Origin: Kineosphaera limosa NBRC 100340
GTDB taxonomy: Bacteria > Actinomycetota > Actinomycetes > Actinomycetales > Dermatophilaceae
Assembly: GCF_000298215.1 (NCBI RefSeq)
Contig: NZ_BAHD01000033.1
Location: 1 to 64,000 of the forward strand
DNA: 64,000 nucleotides
Direction of reading: 5' to 3'
The first letter of the stretch is position 1. Each line of letters starts with the position of its first letter. The notes under the pieces are model-generated. The model saw nothing but the letters and a program-made list of their open reading frames with translations, searched no databases and was not told where the DNA came from. Positions 29,359 to 39,040 of this stretch are shown one piece after another. Both the position numbers and the translations under genes were made by a program.

Positions 29359-30656
29359 TCAGCGGTCGCGGCGAGCGGGCAGGGCGGGGTCCGAATCGGG
29401 GTGCCGTGGCGCGTCGATGAGCCGATGGGCGAGGGTCCGGCCGGTGACGAGACCGACGACGATCGCCAAGGTAGTGAGGGTAGCGGCGCTGGCGTTCGCG
29501 CCGACGCTCAGGAGCGTCGCCGCGGTGGGGTCCGCCGCCAGGTCGACCAGGCCGGCGGCGAACCGGAAGACGTAGACACCGGGCAGGAGAGCCACGACCG
29601 CGGCGAAACCGACCCCGGCGAAAGGGGCGTGCGCTCGCCGCGCAACCGGAGCCAACAGCAGCCCGGCGACGAGACACGCCAGCAGATCGGCGGTCGGGGC
29701 GTTGACGGCGGCCTCGTTGATGAGCGCCCACCGCAGGGCGTGCGCCACGGCTCCAGCCAGGACCGGCCAGATCGTCAGCCGCAGGGGCAAGGAGAAGTAC
29801 ACCGGATAGGAGGCGGCGGCAACGGCCGCCGCGGGCACGTCGAGCCACAGCCGGGTGCTGCCCAGCGGGGCGTCCGGAGGCAGATCGGCACCGCCGATTG
29901 CCAATCCCGCGACGAGTCCGGCGCTGATGCCGCCGAGGATGAGGGTCGCATAGGTCAGCCGTGCCAGCCCTTGCGTGATGCGGGCGTGCCCCAGGTCGAT
30001 GGCGCCGTTGAGGATGTGCGGCCAGGCACGAGAATCATCGCCGGGCAGACAGCCACGAGCCGAGCCGGGCCGCTCAGGTCCAGATGCGTGGCCAGCGCTC
30101 CGGCCACGCCCGCGATGGCGGCGGCGGCGAAGGCCTGCCCGATCATGCCCTGACCGCGGGCACCGAGCAGCCGCCGAGCCCATCCGCCGATCCCGGCCGC
30201 CACCGCCACCAAAGCGATCGCCCCCGGATGGTGCGCACCGAAGATCACCGCCAGCGCGACCGCCCCGGTGACGCTGGCCGCGACGAACAAGGGGGTGGCG
30301 GAGGCGGGCCGGCGAGCTGCCTGTCTCAGCTGCGCGTCCAGGGCGGCGAGGTCGACGGGTCCGGGCGCGGTGTCGACGCGCTGCAACAACGTCATGACCG
30401 CTGTCGCCACGTGCATGTTCACGGCCTTCGGGGGAGCCGCCACCACGCGCAGGGGGCGACCCCTGGCGTCGGCCAGCGTCACCATCGACCAGTCAGGCAC
30501 GACCCGGACCGGCTCGCCGAGGCGGGCCGCCAGCCGCTCGACACCGGCCACCGTCTCCGTCGTGGTGTGGCCGTTGGCGTGCAGCAGGGCCGCCGCTCGG
30601 GCGAGAACGTCGAGGCGGTCGACCCCGCTGCCCTGGTCACCCTGGGCCATGTTCAC
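29359..30656 (-). pseudogene. ThrE-like threonine/serine exporter, broken by one frameshift
   Basis: The N-terminal part (from ATG 30656: ALLHANGHTTTETVAGVERL, DWSMVTLADARGRPLRVV) runs in one frame to about 30024. The rest (PHILNGAIDLGHARITQGLA, then five or so helices ending in RTLAHRLIDAPRHP at 29359) continues in another. Adding one base after CCTGG on the coding strand would restore the family motif ILVPGPHILNGAIDL. The intact protein would be about 430 aa with the ThrE_1 soluble and membrane domains plus ThrE_2. Members export threonine and serine. Either a real inactivating indel or a sequencing error; both parts look otherwise under normal codon use. It lies 102 bases downstream of the malic enzyme gene. 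Confidence 0.82.
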
Positions 30657-30758
30657 CCGTGATCACCCTCGGTCCTGCTCCTGGCCTGTAAGGCTCACCT
30701 CGTCGCCTCCCTCGCGTCGCCCGCGGTCCGGTGGTCCGGGGTTGTCCCGTGCCCGGGG

Positions 30759-32412
30759 CTACCTCGGCTGGATGTCGGCGTAGACCGGCTGCCACATGGC
30801 GTCCTGCACGGCCTGCACGAGGTTGTCGTGCTGCTTGGTCGCGACGCCGTCGGCGGCGGCCTGCGCGGCGACCGCCACCGCGACGGTGGCCGAGGAGGCG
30901 CGCAGGTTGGCGACCTCCGGCAGCAACGCTGCACCCAGCGCGCTGGGATCGACCTGGCCGGCAACCGCCTCCGCCGCAGCGAGCAGCATTGCGTCGGTGA
31001 CGTGCTCGGCTCCGCTGACGATCGTGCCCAGCCCCAGGCCCGGGTAGAGGAGGGCGTTGTTGCCCTGCCCGATGGTGTACGTGGTGCCGTCGTAGGTCAC
31101 GGGGTCGACCGGGATGCCGGTGGCCACGAGGGCCCGGCCCTTGCTCCAGGCGATGACGTCAGCGGGCATCGCCTCGATCTTCTCGGTCGGGTTCGACAGC
31201 GGCAGCACGATCGGGCGTTCCACCCCAGCGCTCATCGCCTCGATGACCGCCTGGGTGAAAGCGTTGTGGTCGGTGGAGGTGCCGATGAGAACGGTGGGCT
31301 TGACCTGGCGCACCGTCTCCAGCAGGCCGATGTGTCCGTCGTTGCGCGCCCAGTCGGCGACCTGCGCGGCCGGGCGAGCGTAGGCCTGCTGATAGTTCGG
31401 CAGGTCGGCCATGTCGTCGGTGACCAGGCCGTTGATGTCGATGAGCCAGATCCGCTCCGTGGCCTCCTGCTCGCTCAGGCCCGCGCGCACCATGCCCGCG
31501 TGGATCTGGTCGGCCATGCCGGTGCCGGCGGTGCCCGCGCCGTAGACGAGCAGCCGTTGGTCGGCGAACGTCTGGTGGGTGACCTTCATGCCCGAGATGA
31601 CCGCGGCCATGACGATCGCGCCGGTGCCCTGCATGTCGTCGTTGAAGATGCGGTACTTGTCCGAGTTCTCCACGAGGATCCGGCGGGCGTTGGACGGCCC
31701 GAAGTCCTCGAAGTGCAGCAACGCGTTGGGGAACAGCTCGGTGGCGATCGCCAGGTACTCGGCGATGAGGTGGTCGTAGCGTTCACCGCCGATCCGCGCG
31801 TGCCGGTTGCCCAGGTAAGCCGGGTCGTTGAGCAGCGCCTCGTTGTCGGTGCCGCAGTCGAGGTTGACGGCGATCGTGCGCTCGGGGTGGATGCCGGCGG
31901 CGGCGGTGTAGACGGCGAGCTTGCCCACGGAGATGTCGGTGCCGTTGACGCCCCAGTCGCCGATGCCCAGAATCTCCTGGGCGTCGGAGACGACGAGCAG
32001 GTCGACGTCATCGGGCCCGAGGCGCAGGGTCTCGAAGGACGCGCGGATGTCTTCGGGGTGGTCGATCGACAGGTAGACGGCGCGCGACCGGCGGTAATCC
32101 CGCGACCACTTCTTTGATCGCCTCGCCGACCGTGGGGTCGTAGACGATCGGCAGCAACTCGGTGAGGTGGTCGGTCAGGACCTTGTAGTAGAGCACCTCG
32201 TTGCGGCTGTGCAGTTGGTCGAGGAAGACGTACTTGTCGATATCCCGGTCGAAGCCCTGTAGTTGGTGGTGTGCGCGGGCGGCCTGCTGGTCGAGCGTCT
32301 CCACCGCGGCCGGCAGCCGGCCGGTCAGGCCGAGCCGAGCGCGCTCTTCGCGGGTGAAGGCGGTGCCGCGGTTGGTCAGCGGATTGGTGATGGCAGAAGG
32401 CTTCTCGGACAT
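30759..32412 (-). pseudogene. NAD-dependent malic enzyme, broken by one frameshift
   Basis: Oxidative decarboxylation of malate to pyruvate. From ATG 32412 (AAAGGACC upstream) the frame gives SAITNPLTNRGTAFTREERA and KYVFLDQLHSRNEVLYYKVL up to GEAIKE. The rest, in a different frame, gives SRDYRRSRAVYLSIDHPEDI, ILGIGDWGVNGTDISVGKLA, NDDMQGTGAIVMAA, VYGAGTAGTGMADQ (NAD site) and PLSNPTEK, ending at 30759. Removing one base in AAAGAAGTGG (plus-strand 32107-32116) would join them into ~550 aa, the normal length. A reannotation of the read data decides between true pseudogene and error. An RpiR-type regulator is directly upstream. Confidence 0.85.
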
Positions 32413-32481
32413 GGCGCGGTCCTTTCAGTCGCAACGGACGCCCGTGGGGAGTCACCTGTCGGAACGTAGCCCAGCTCGAGG

Positions 32482-32497
32482 TGTCAAAAAAGTGACA
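32482..32497. promoter_or_regulatory. AT-rich inverted repeat upstream of malic enzyme
   Basis: TGTCA and TGACA are separated by AAAAAG. The site is 70 bases before the malic enzyme start and 10 bases past the end of the RpiR-type regulator gene. It stands out in the GC-rich background and may be an operator for that regulator; this is inference. Confidence 0.4.
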
Positions 32498-32506
32498 GTT
32501 TGAGCT

Positions 32507-33424
32507 TCAGTCCTGCGGGCGGGGCAGATAGCCGCCGAGAGTGTCGAAGAGTTCTTCGATGTCACCGGCCCGCTGCACGGCCTGGGGTTCGGCGCTGCCC
32601 ACGGCGTCGAGGAGCGCCTCGAAGAGCACGAGCAGGGGTGCGCGGGTGCGGAACACGGCGTCGCCGCCGGCAGCGACGACGAGCACATGGTCGGCGTCGC
32701 GCAGCAGCGGACTGTCCGGGCGATTGGTGATGAGCACCGTCGTCGCCCCGCGTCGGCGGGCGAACCGCAGGAGTGCGTGGATCGGCAGCATCGGCAGCGG
32801 ATCTCGGTCGAAGGCTGCGGCCAGCACCACCCAGCGACTCGTCATCCCCGCGACCGCGTGCGCCCACTGGTCGGTGCCAGGCAGCACGGTGACCTGGCCT
32901 CGCAGGTACCGCAGGAGCGTGCCGAAGTAGGTCATCAGCGGCCGACCCGAGGCCACGGCGGCCAGGACCAGCGGCCGCTCGACCTCCTGCAGCAGCATGC
33001 TCACCCGCTCGAAGGCGGGGACGCTGAGCTGCTCGCAGGTCGCCTCCACCTGGGTCAGGGCCAGGTCGAAGCGGGAGTCGAGCATGTGCTGCCCGGCGCT
33101 GGGCATCGAGGCGCCGCGGGCCAGCCGCTCGCCGGGGCGGTCCAGGTCGGCGAGCGCCTCCCGGTGCAGCGCTCGGCTCAGCGCCCGAAAGTCCGCGAAG
33201 CCCAGTTTGCGGGCGAAACGAGCGACCGTGGCCGTGCTCGCCCCGGAGGCCTCGCACACCTGCCGCAGATTGGCCAACGCGACCTGTGGCAGCCCGTCTT
33301 CGTAGAAGTCGGCCACCAGTGATTCCGCGCGGGTGAAGGGGGGAGCGGACGCCAAGCGGTGCAGCACGCTGGGAGTGCCATCGGGTCCCTGCGGCGGCGG
33401 GCGAGGATGAGGCCACCTGGGCAC
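32507..33424 (-). CDS. MurR/RpiR family transcriptional regulator
   Basis: A 305-aa regulator with an N-terminal RpiR helix-turn-helix (LRQVCEASGASTATVARFAR, KLGFADFRALSRAL) and a C-terminal SIS sugar-phosphate-binding domain (PLVLAAVASGRPLMTYFGTL, ATTVLITNRPDSPLLRDADH). These regulators sense phosphorylated sugars or related effectors. The start is uncertain: GTG 33424 gives a normal-length N-terminus, and the frame beyond it overlaps the divergent sppA gene. It precedes the malic enzyme gene on the same strand, with an inverted repeat in the gap, so control of malate use is plausible. Confidence 0.85.
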   Translation of the reverse strand: MPRWPHPRPPPQGPDGTPSVLHRLASAPPFTRAESLVADFYEDGLPQVALANLRQVCEASGASTATVARFARKLGFADFRALSRALHREALADLDRPGERLARGASMPSAGQHMLDSRFDLALTQVEATCEQLSVPAFERVSMLLQEVERPLVLAAVASGRPLMTYFGTLLRYLRGQVTVLPGTDQWAHAVAGMTSRWVVLAAAFDRDPLPMLPIHALLRFARRRGATTVLITNRPDSPLLRDADHVLVVAAGGDAVFRTRAPLLVLFEALLDAVGSAEPQAVQRAGDIEELFDTLGGYLPRPQD

Positions 33425-33533
33425 CTTACGAAGCAAGGGTCGAGTCGCGGACCATCGGGCGGCGACTGTACGGCAGCGGCCACCCTGTCGGGCCGTCGGG
33501 CCGCTTGTCGGCGGTGCCCCGTACGTTGGATCC

Positions 33534-35255
33534 ATGGACTTCCTGCGCGACCTTGCCCAGCGACTGCCGATCGACGAGAAATACCTGAAGAAGGTGCCGA
33601 TCCCGGGGCTGCAAGGGCGCTGCCTGCTGGAGATCGACCTGGCTCGCGGACTGACCGAAACGTCGCCGGCCTCGCCGTTGGAGGCGCTGCGGGAGCGCAA
33701 CACCCCCTCCCTCAAAGCGGTGGTCGACGGATTGCGCAAGGGGGCCGATGACGAGCGGGTCGCAGGTCTGATCGTGCACGCCGCCGCGGGCATCGGCATC
33801 AGCCAGGCGCAGGAGCTGCGGGCGGCGATCGAAGTCTTTCGCGCCAGCGGCAAGCCGACGGTGGCCTGGAGCGAGAGCTACGGCGAGCTGACCCAAGGCA
33901 CGGTCGGCTACCTCGTGGCGTGCGCCTGCGAACAGGTGTGGGTGCAGCCCAGCGGTGACGCCGTACTGACGGGCTTCGTCGCGGGCGGGCTCTTCCTGCG
34001 CGGCGCGCTGGACAAGCTGGATGCGCTGCCGCAGTTCGTCAAGCGGAAAGAGTACAAGTCGGCCGCCGAGACGTTCATGAACTCCTCGATGAGCGAGCCG
34101 AACCGCGAGATGCTCGACCAGATCATCACCAGCGTTAACGAGTCGGTCACCCAGACCATCGCGGCGTCCCGCGGGTTGAGCGTTGCTCAGGTGCAGGAGG
34201 CGTTCGACGCCGGACGGCTGGGCGCGCAGCAGGCTCGCGAGCGCGGGTTCGTCGACGAGATCGGTTACCGCGACGAGGCGTTGGCCGCGTTGCGCGTTCG
34301 GGTCGGGGCCGCAGAGGACGACAGCGAGCTGCGCTTCGTCGAGCGATACCGCAAGGCTGGCGGCGGCCCGGCGGCCGCGCTGAAGCGCGGCCGCCCGGTG
34401 GTCGCGGTCGTGCAGGCGACCGGGCCCATCCACCTGGGCCGCGCCGGCGGCAAGAACCCGATGTCGGGGCACTCGGTGGGTTCGGACACCCTGGGCGCGG
34501 CGCTGCGGGCAGCGGCCCGCGACAAGGCCGTGCGCGCACTGGTGCTGCGGGTCGACTCGCCCGGCGGCTCCTACGTCGCCTCCGACGCCATCCGTCGCGA
34601 AGTGCTGCGGGTGCGCGACGCGGGCAAACCGGTCATCGCGTCGATGGGCTCGGTCGCGGCCTCCGGTGGGTACTTCATCGCCATGCCGGCGCAGCGCATC
34701 GTGGCCAACCCCGCGACGCTGACCGGGTCGATCGGGGTGCTCGCCGGCAAGATCGTCGTGGGCCAGTCGCTGCAACGCATCGGCGTGGCCCGCGAGGAGC
34801 TCTCCCACGGCCGCTTCGACGACATGTTCAGCCAGCAGCGCCCGTTCACCGACGACGAGCTGACGGCGCTCGACGAGTGGCTCGACGAGGTTTACGCAGA
34901 CTTCACGACCAAGGCCGCCGACGACCGGGGAATGCCGATCGATCAGCTGGAGCCGCTGGCCCGCGGGCGCGTCTGGTCCGGCGCCGACGCCGTGGCCAAG
35001 GGACTGGCCGACGAACTCGGCGGCCTCGACACGGCACTCGGGCTGGCCTGCGCCGCAGCGGGCTTCGATCGCGACGACTGCGAGGCCCGGCTCATGCCCA
35101 AACTCGGCCCTCTGGACCGCCTCATGCCGACCGAGAGCTCCGAGTCGCCCGTCGCGGCCTTCGGCGAGGGCCCGGGCCTGTTCGCCCAACTCACCAGCGC
35201 CCTGGGCCTGCCCACCCATGGCGTCCTGACGATGCCCGACATCCGCATCCGCTGA
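33534..35255 (+). CDS. sppA: Signal peptide peptidase SppA, 67K type
   Basis: A 573-aa protease that degrades cleaved signal peptides. It has the tandem S49 architecture: the N-terminal half gives the Lys of the Ser/Lys dyad in VKRKEYKSAAETFMNSSM (~177), and the C-terminal half gives the Ser in ASMGSVAASGGYFIAMPA (~377). GTADLDSPGGSY-like VDSPGGSYVASDAI precedes it. Unlike E. coli SppA, no clear N-terminal transmembrane anchor is seen (it begins DFLRDLAQRLPIDEKYLKKV), so it may be cytoplasmic or peripheral. It is divergent from the RpiR gene and converges on the DUF5709 gene with a 15-base gap. Confidence 0.9.
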   Translation: MDFLRDLAQRLPIDEKYLKKVPIPGLQGRCLLEIDLARGLTETSPASPLEALRERNTPSLKAVVDGLRKGADDERVAGLIVHAAAGIGISQAQELRAAIEVFRASGKPTVAWSESYGELTQGTVGYLVACACEQVWVQPSGDAVLTGFVAGGLFLRGALDKLDALPQFVKRKEYKSAAETFMNSSMSEPNREMLDQIITSVNESVTQTIAASRGLSVAQVQEAFDAGRLGAQQARERGFVDEIGYRDEALAALRVRVGAAEDDSELRFVERYRKAGGGPAAALKRGRPVVAVVQATGPIHLGRAGGKNPMSGHSVGSDTLGAALRAAARDKAVRALVLRVDSPGGSYVASDAIRREVLRVRDAGKPVIASMGSVAASGGYFIAMPAQRIVANPATLTGSIGVLAGKIVVGQSLQRIGVAREELSHGRFDDMFSQQRPFTDDELTALDEWLDEVYADFTTKAADDRGMPIDQLEPLARGRVWSGADAVAKGLADELGGLDTALGLACAAAGFDRDDCEARLMPKLGPLDRLMPTESSESPVAAFGEGPGLFAQLTSALGLPTHGVLTMPDIRIR

Positions 35256-35270
35256 CCGCCACCCGGCGGG

Positions 35271-35663
35271 TCAGGAGTCGTCTTCGACCAACTCGTCGAA
35301 GTCACCCTCCAGGTCGCTCTCGACGTGCATGGCGGACTCCTCGGCGGGTAGGTCGTCGCCCTCGCCATACTGCGGAACGTAGTCGCCGTAGGCGGAGTCG
35401 GCGTTGTCGCCTTCGTTGTCCGGGGCGCCGTAGGCGGAGATGGGGTCGGGCTCCTCCTGCATGATCCGCTGGTCGATGCTCTCGGGCTCACCGACGTCGC
35501 CGCTCATCAGCGCCTCGCTGCCCCGCGGCTGCATGTCGGGTGGGGTCACCGGCAGGTCGTCGCCCTCGTCGGAGCTGATCCGCACTTCGCGATCGGCCTC
35601 CGACGTGCCCGCGTCGATGTCCTCGATGGCCTCGGTCTCCCGGAATCGATTCTCCTCGCTCAT
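35271..35663 (-). CDS. Acidic DUF5709-like protein
   Basis: A 130-aa, strongly acidic protein without membrane segments. The SIDQRIMQEEPDPISAYG stretch resembles the DUF5709 signature of actinobacterial proteins (a Gln/Glu-Glu-Pro-Asp core). The rest is low-complexity Asp/Glu/Gly, likely disordered. Function unknown. Start ATG 35663. It lies between sppA (convergent) and the receiver/oxidoreductase pair (divergent). No ribosome site stands out. Confidence 0.65.
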   Translation of the reverse strand: MSEENRFRETEAIEDIDAGTSEADREVRISSDEGDDLPVTPPDMQPRGSEALMSGDVGEPESIDQRIMQEEPDPISAYGAPDNEGDNADSAYGDYVPQYGEGDDLPAEESAMHVESDLEGDFDELVEDDS

Positions 35664-35780
35664 GACGCCACCCTGATCAAAGCGCGCGCCGCATGCAAGC
35701 GGACGGCTGCGACACGCGAATCAGCAAGTCGCCGCGACACTTGCCGCGCTCGCGCGTCGAGGCCGTAGGAGACTGCGCCT

Positions 35781-36458
35781 GTGAGCACACCTACCCCGAC
35801 CAAGCCGGTCATCGTGATCCTCGCCGACGACCACGCGGAGCAGATCGAGAGCGAGCTGCGGGCCCGTTACGACCGTGACTACGACGTGCGGGTCGGCGCG
35901 TCGATGGTCGAGGGCAAGCAGCTGCTCAAGAGCCTCATCACCGAGCAGCATCCGGTCGCGATGATCGTCTGCGAGTACCTCACGCAGTCGCACACCGCGA
36001 TCCAGGTCTACACCTGGCTGCTGCCGGTGCTCACCACCGCGCGCCGCGTGGTCATGCTGCCCACCGAGCAATTCCGCGACGCGGTGGGCGAGCTGCGGGA
36101 GGCGCAGGCAGGCGGGCTCATCGACGCCTACTTCGTCATCCCGCGCGGCCCGCGCGACGAGGAGTTCCACGCCGCCGTCACCGACCTGCTCTCGGACTGG
36201 ACCTGGTCGTCGGGATCGGTCTCGGTCGACTTCGCGTACGTCGTCGTCGACACTCCGAATGCCGACGTGGCCCGCATCCGGGACTTCCTCGACCGTATGG
36301 GTGTGCCCACCCGAACCCTCGGCGTCGACACCCCCATCGGGCAGGAGATGCTCGCCATCGCGCAAGCGCAGCCGGAGGAGGTGGTGTTCCCGCTCGTCTC
36401 GGCGCGCGGCGGCCCCGTGTTCAGCAATCCGTCGCCGCGCAGCTCGGCAGCGCGATGA
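35781..36458 (+). CDS. Degenerate receiver plus thioredoxin-like domain (N-terminal half of a split oxidoreductase)
   Basis: A 225-aa protein. Residues ~1-125 resemble a response-regulator receiver ([20 protein letters not shown]), but the phospho-acceptor region reads IVCEYL, so the usual Asp is missing. Residues ~150-225 ([40 protein letters not shown]) resemble the thioredoxin-like domain found in fused receiver/thioredoxin-reductase proteins. The stop overlaps the ATG of the next gene by four bases (ATGA). The alternative frame just before that ATG reads [11 protein letters not shown] after one added base, which matches the expected junction in fused homologues. Start GTG 35781 follows GTAGGAGA. 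Confidence 0.72.
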   Translation: MSTPTPTKPVIVILADDHAEQIESELRARYDRDYDVRVGASMVEGKQLLKSLITEQHPVAMIVCEYLTQSHTAIQVYTWLLPVLTTARRVVMLPTEQFRDAVGELREAQAGGLIDAYFVIPRGPRDEEFHAAVTDLLSDWTWSSGSVSVDFAYVVVDTPNADVARIRDFLDRMGVPTRTLGVDTPIGQEMLAIAQAQPEEVVFPLVSARGGPVFSNPSPRSSAAR

Positions 36459-37465
36459 CGATGCCGACAGACCTGCCCGGCACGGACGACATCGCCGATC
36501 TGCTCGTCGTCGGCGCCGGACCGGCGGGGCTGGCTGCCGCGGTCTACGGCGCCTCGGAGGGACTGAACACGCTGGTGCTGGACCGCGAGGCCATCGGCGG
36601 GCAGGCCGGCACGAGCTCGATGATCCGCAACTACCTCGGTTTTCCGCGCGGCATCTCCGGGATGCGATTGGCGCAGCGGGCGCGCATGCAGGCCACCCGG
36701 TTCGGCGCTCGCTTTCTCGTGGGTTGGCAGGTCGACGCGCTCGTGCCCGGCGATGGTCGCGACCCGATCCACGAGGTGTTCGCCGACGGGCGGGTGATTC
36801 GGGCGCGGACCGTTCTCATCAGCGCCGGCGTCGACTATCGCCGCCTGGGCGTCGAGCCCCTGGAGCACCTCATCGGCCGCGGCGTCAACTACGGGGCCGC
36901 CACCAGCACCGCCGGCGAGATGAAGCACAAGCGGGTCTTCGTCGTCGGCGGCGGCAACAGCGCCGGCCAGGCCGCGGTGCATCTGTCGCGCTTCGCCAGC
37001 AGCGTGTCCATCCTCGTGCGCCGCCCGGACCTGAGCGAAACGATGTCCGACTACCTGATCCGCGAGATCGCGGGCCGCCCCCGCATCGACGTGCGCGGCT
37101 GCACGGTCGTCGTCGACGGTGGGGGAGAGGGGCGCCTGCAGTGGCTGCGGCTGCGCGACCTGTCCACAGGCGAGGAGCAGACCGTCGACGCCGATGGGCT
37201 GTACCTGCTGCTGGGCGCCGAGCCGCACTGCGACTGGCTCTCGGATTCGGTGTGCCGCGACGACCACGGCTTCGTGCTGGCCGGCCGCGACGTGCCCGAG
37301 TCGTTCTGGATCGACGGCCGCCCACCGGTGGCCCTGGGCACCTCCGTGCCGGGCATCTTCGTCGCCGGCGACGTTCGTTCCGGATCGATGAAGCGGGTCG
37401 CGGCCGCGACCGGAGAGGGCAGCAGCGTCGTCGCGCTCGTGCACGGCTACCTGGGAGAGGCCTAG
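36455..37465 (+). CDS. Thioredoxin-reductase-like FAD oxidoreductase (no CxxC)
   Basis: A 336-aa flavoprotein. It has an N-terminal FAD Rossmann motif [20 protein letters not shown], the [16 protein letters not shown] segment, an NAD(P) motif [20 protein letters not shown] and the C-terminal [19 protein letters not shown]. Where thioredoxin reductase has CATC, this protein has [12 protein letters not shown], as in receiver-fused homologues, so it lacks the redox disulfide and its acceptor is unknown. ATG 36455 overlaps the previous stop codon. It appears to be the C-terminal half of a protein that is usually one chain; see the upstream gene. Confidence 0.85.
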   Translation: MTMPTDLPGTDDIADLLVVGAGPAGLAAAVYGASEGLNTLVLDREAIGGQAGTSSMIRNYLGFPRGISGMRLAQRARMQATRFGARFLVGWQVDALVPGDGRDPIHEVFADGRVIRARTVLISAGVDYRRLGVEPLEHLIGRGVNYGAATSTAGEMKHKRVFVVGGGNSAGQAAVHLSRFASSVSILVRRPDLSETMSDYLIREIAGRPRIDVRGCTVVVDGGGEGRLQWLRLRDLSTGEEQTVDADGLYLLLGAEPHCDWLSDSVCRDDHGFVLAGRDVPESFWIDGRPPVALGTSVPGIFVAGDVRSGSMKRVAAATGEGSSVVALVHGYLGEA

Positions 37466-37555
37466 GCCGCTGACCGAGCGGGAGTGAGTTGAGTACGAGG
37501 ACTCACGCGCCAGTCACCCCGGCGGGCGCACGATGGTCATCAGGAGGCGATGACC

Positions 37556-39040
37556 ATGGAAGAGGCACGCACGCACGGGGAGCCGACAGCCCCGAAGGGC
37601 ACCCGCCGGCCTGAGACGCCACACGTCAGTGTGCGGTCGGTGGCGCCGAGTCGGCTGCGGTGGCTGCACGCCGAGTTGGCGCAGTGGCAGAGCGAGGGGC
37701 TCGTCAGCGAGCAGGGGGCCGCGCAGATCCGCTCCCGGTACGTGGGGGCGACGCGCCCGGTACTGCTGCGGATCGTCGTCGGCCTCGGTGCCGCCTTCCT
37801 GGCGGTGGGTCTGTTGTGGCTGGTGGCGACCAACCTCGACCAGTTTCCGCCGGGGGTGCGCCTCGGCGCGGTGCTGGCCCTCTGGCTGGGGCTGGCCGTG
37901 CTGGCGCAGGTGCTGGAGAGCCGCGGGGGCGGCGGGCACGGCGGCATGGCGACGGGGGGCTGGGGCGCGGCGGATGAGCCCGGCATGGCGACGACGTTGG
38001 CTTCGGTCTGCCGGCTGTTGGCGGCGGCGGCCTTCGGCGCTGTGGTCTTCCAGGCCGCGCAGAGCCTGCAGGTGCCGGCCTACGACTCGCGCCTCGTCGC
38101 GGCCTGGGCGATCGGCTCTCTCGTCTACGCCTATGCGACGCTCTCGCAGGGGGCGCTGGCCGTCGGCCTGCTGGCCTCCCTCACCTGGTTCATCTGGTTC
38201 ACCACGGAGGCGGCGGCCAGCTGGCCCGCCGCCAACGTCATGATCCTGGCCGCTGGCGTCATCGCCGCGTCGCTGGCGGTCATCCAGGCGGTCGCCGGGT
38301 GGCGGACCGCGTTCGGCTTCTCGCTGCAATGGCGTCAACTGGGCGCGCTGCTGGCGCTCGTCGGGCTGTTCGCGGCGGCGCTACCGATCTCGTCTCCGGA
38401 CGCGGTGCCGTGGCCGGCCGCGCTCACGGCGCTGCTCATCGCTGCGGGGGTGGCGCTGGTCGGCGCGGTCGCGGCGGTCGCCTTGGTTGCTGCGGGCCAC
38501 GGCGAGCACTCGCTGACGGGGGATCGCGGGCCGGCCGGCGAAGTACTCGTCGCAGTGCTCATCCTGGCCGCGGGCAGCGCTCTGGTCGTGTGGCGGATGC
38601 GTCTGCCGGTTGCGGATGGCACCCCCGACCTTTCGCAGATCTCCGCCGCTCAGTGGGCGTTGACCGGCGCCAGCGTGCTCGTCTTCATCGCGGCGGCGGC
38701 CTGGTTCGCGCTGCTCGGCGCGCGGCTGGAGTTCTCGCCGCTGACGGGGCTCGCACTCGTGGCGCTCGTGGTGTTCACCACGGTGCAGAGCTTCGCGGTC
38801 TTCGCACCGATCGTCTCCGGGGCCACGCTGTTCCTGGCGGTCGGCGCGGTGATGGTGGCCACCGGCCTGGTCGCCGGGCGCGTCGGGCAGCGCCTGAGTC
38901 GGCGCCGACCGCGCGGTCGGGGGCAGAACGGACAGCGGGGGCAGCGACCTCCGGGAGCCTGGTGGCGGCTGGGTGCCGGGCGCCCGCGCCGCATCCTGGG
39001 CGGCCAGACCGAGTCGACGGCAACGGGAGGCGCATCATGA
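37556..39040 (+). CDS. DUF2157 domain membrane protein
   Basis: A 494-aa predicted membrane protein. The cytoplasmic N-terminus has the DUF2157 block (RLRWLHAELAQWQSEGLVSE, QGAAQIRSRY), followed by about eleven to twelve hydrophobic helices starting with LLRIVVGLGAAFLAVGLLWL. Function unknown. ATG 37556 is preferred over 37550 because AGGAGG ends eight bases before it. The stop overlaps the start of the GDYXXLXY gene by four bases, and the two genes occur together in other bacteria. Confidence 0.82.
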   Translation: MEEARTHGEPTAPKGTRRPETPHVSVRSVAPSRLRWLHAELAQWQSEGLVSEQGAAQIRSRYVGATRPVLLRIVVGLGAAFLAVGLLWLVATNLDQFPPGVRLGAVLALWLGLAVLAQVLESRGGGGHGGMATGGWGAADEPGMATTLASVCRLLAAAAFGAVVFQAAQSLQVPAYDSRLVAAWAIGSLVYAYATLSQGALAVGLLASLTWFIWFTTEAAASWPAANVMILAAGVIAASLAVIQAVAGWRTAFGFSLQWRQLGALLALVGLFAAALPISSPDAVPWPAALTALLIAAGVALVGAVAAVALVAAGHGEHSLTGDRGPAGEVLVAVLILAAGSALVVWRMRLPVADGTPDLSQISAAQWALTGASVLVFIAAAAWFALLGARLEFSPLTGLALVALVVFTTVQSFAVFAPIVSGATLFLAVGAVMVATGLVAGRVGQRLSRRRPRGRGQNGQRGQRPPGAWWRLGAGRPRRILGGQTESTATGGAS

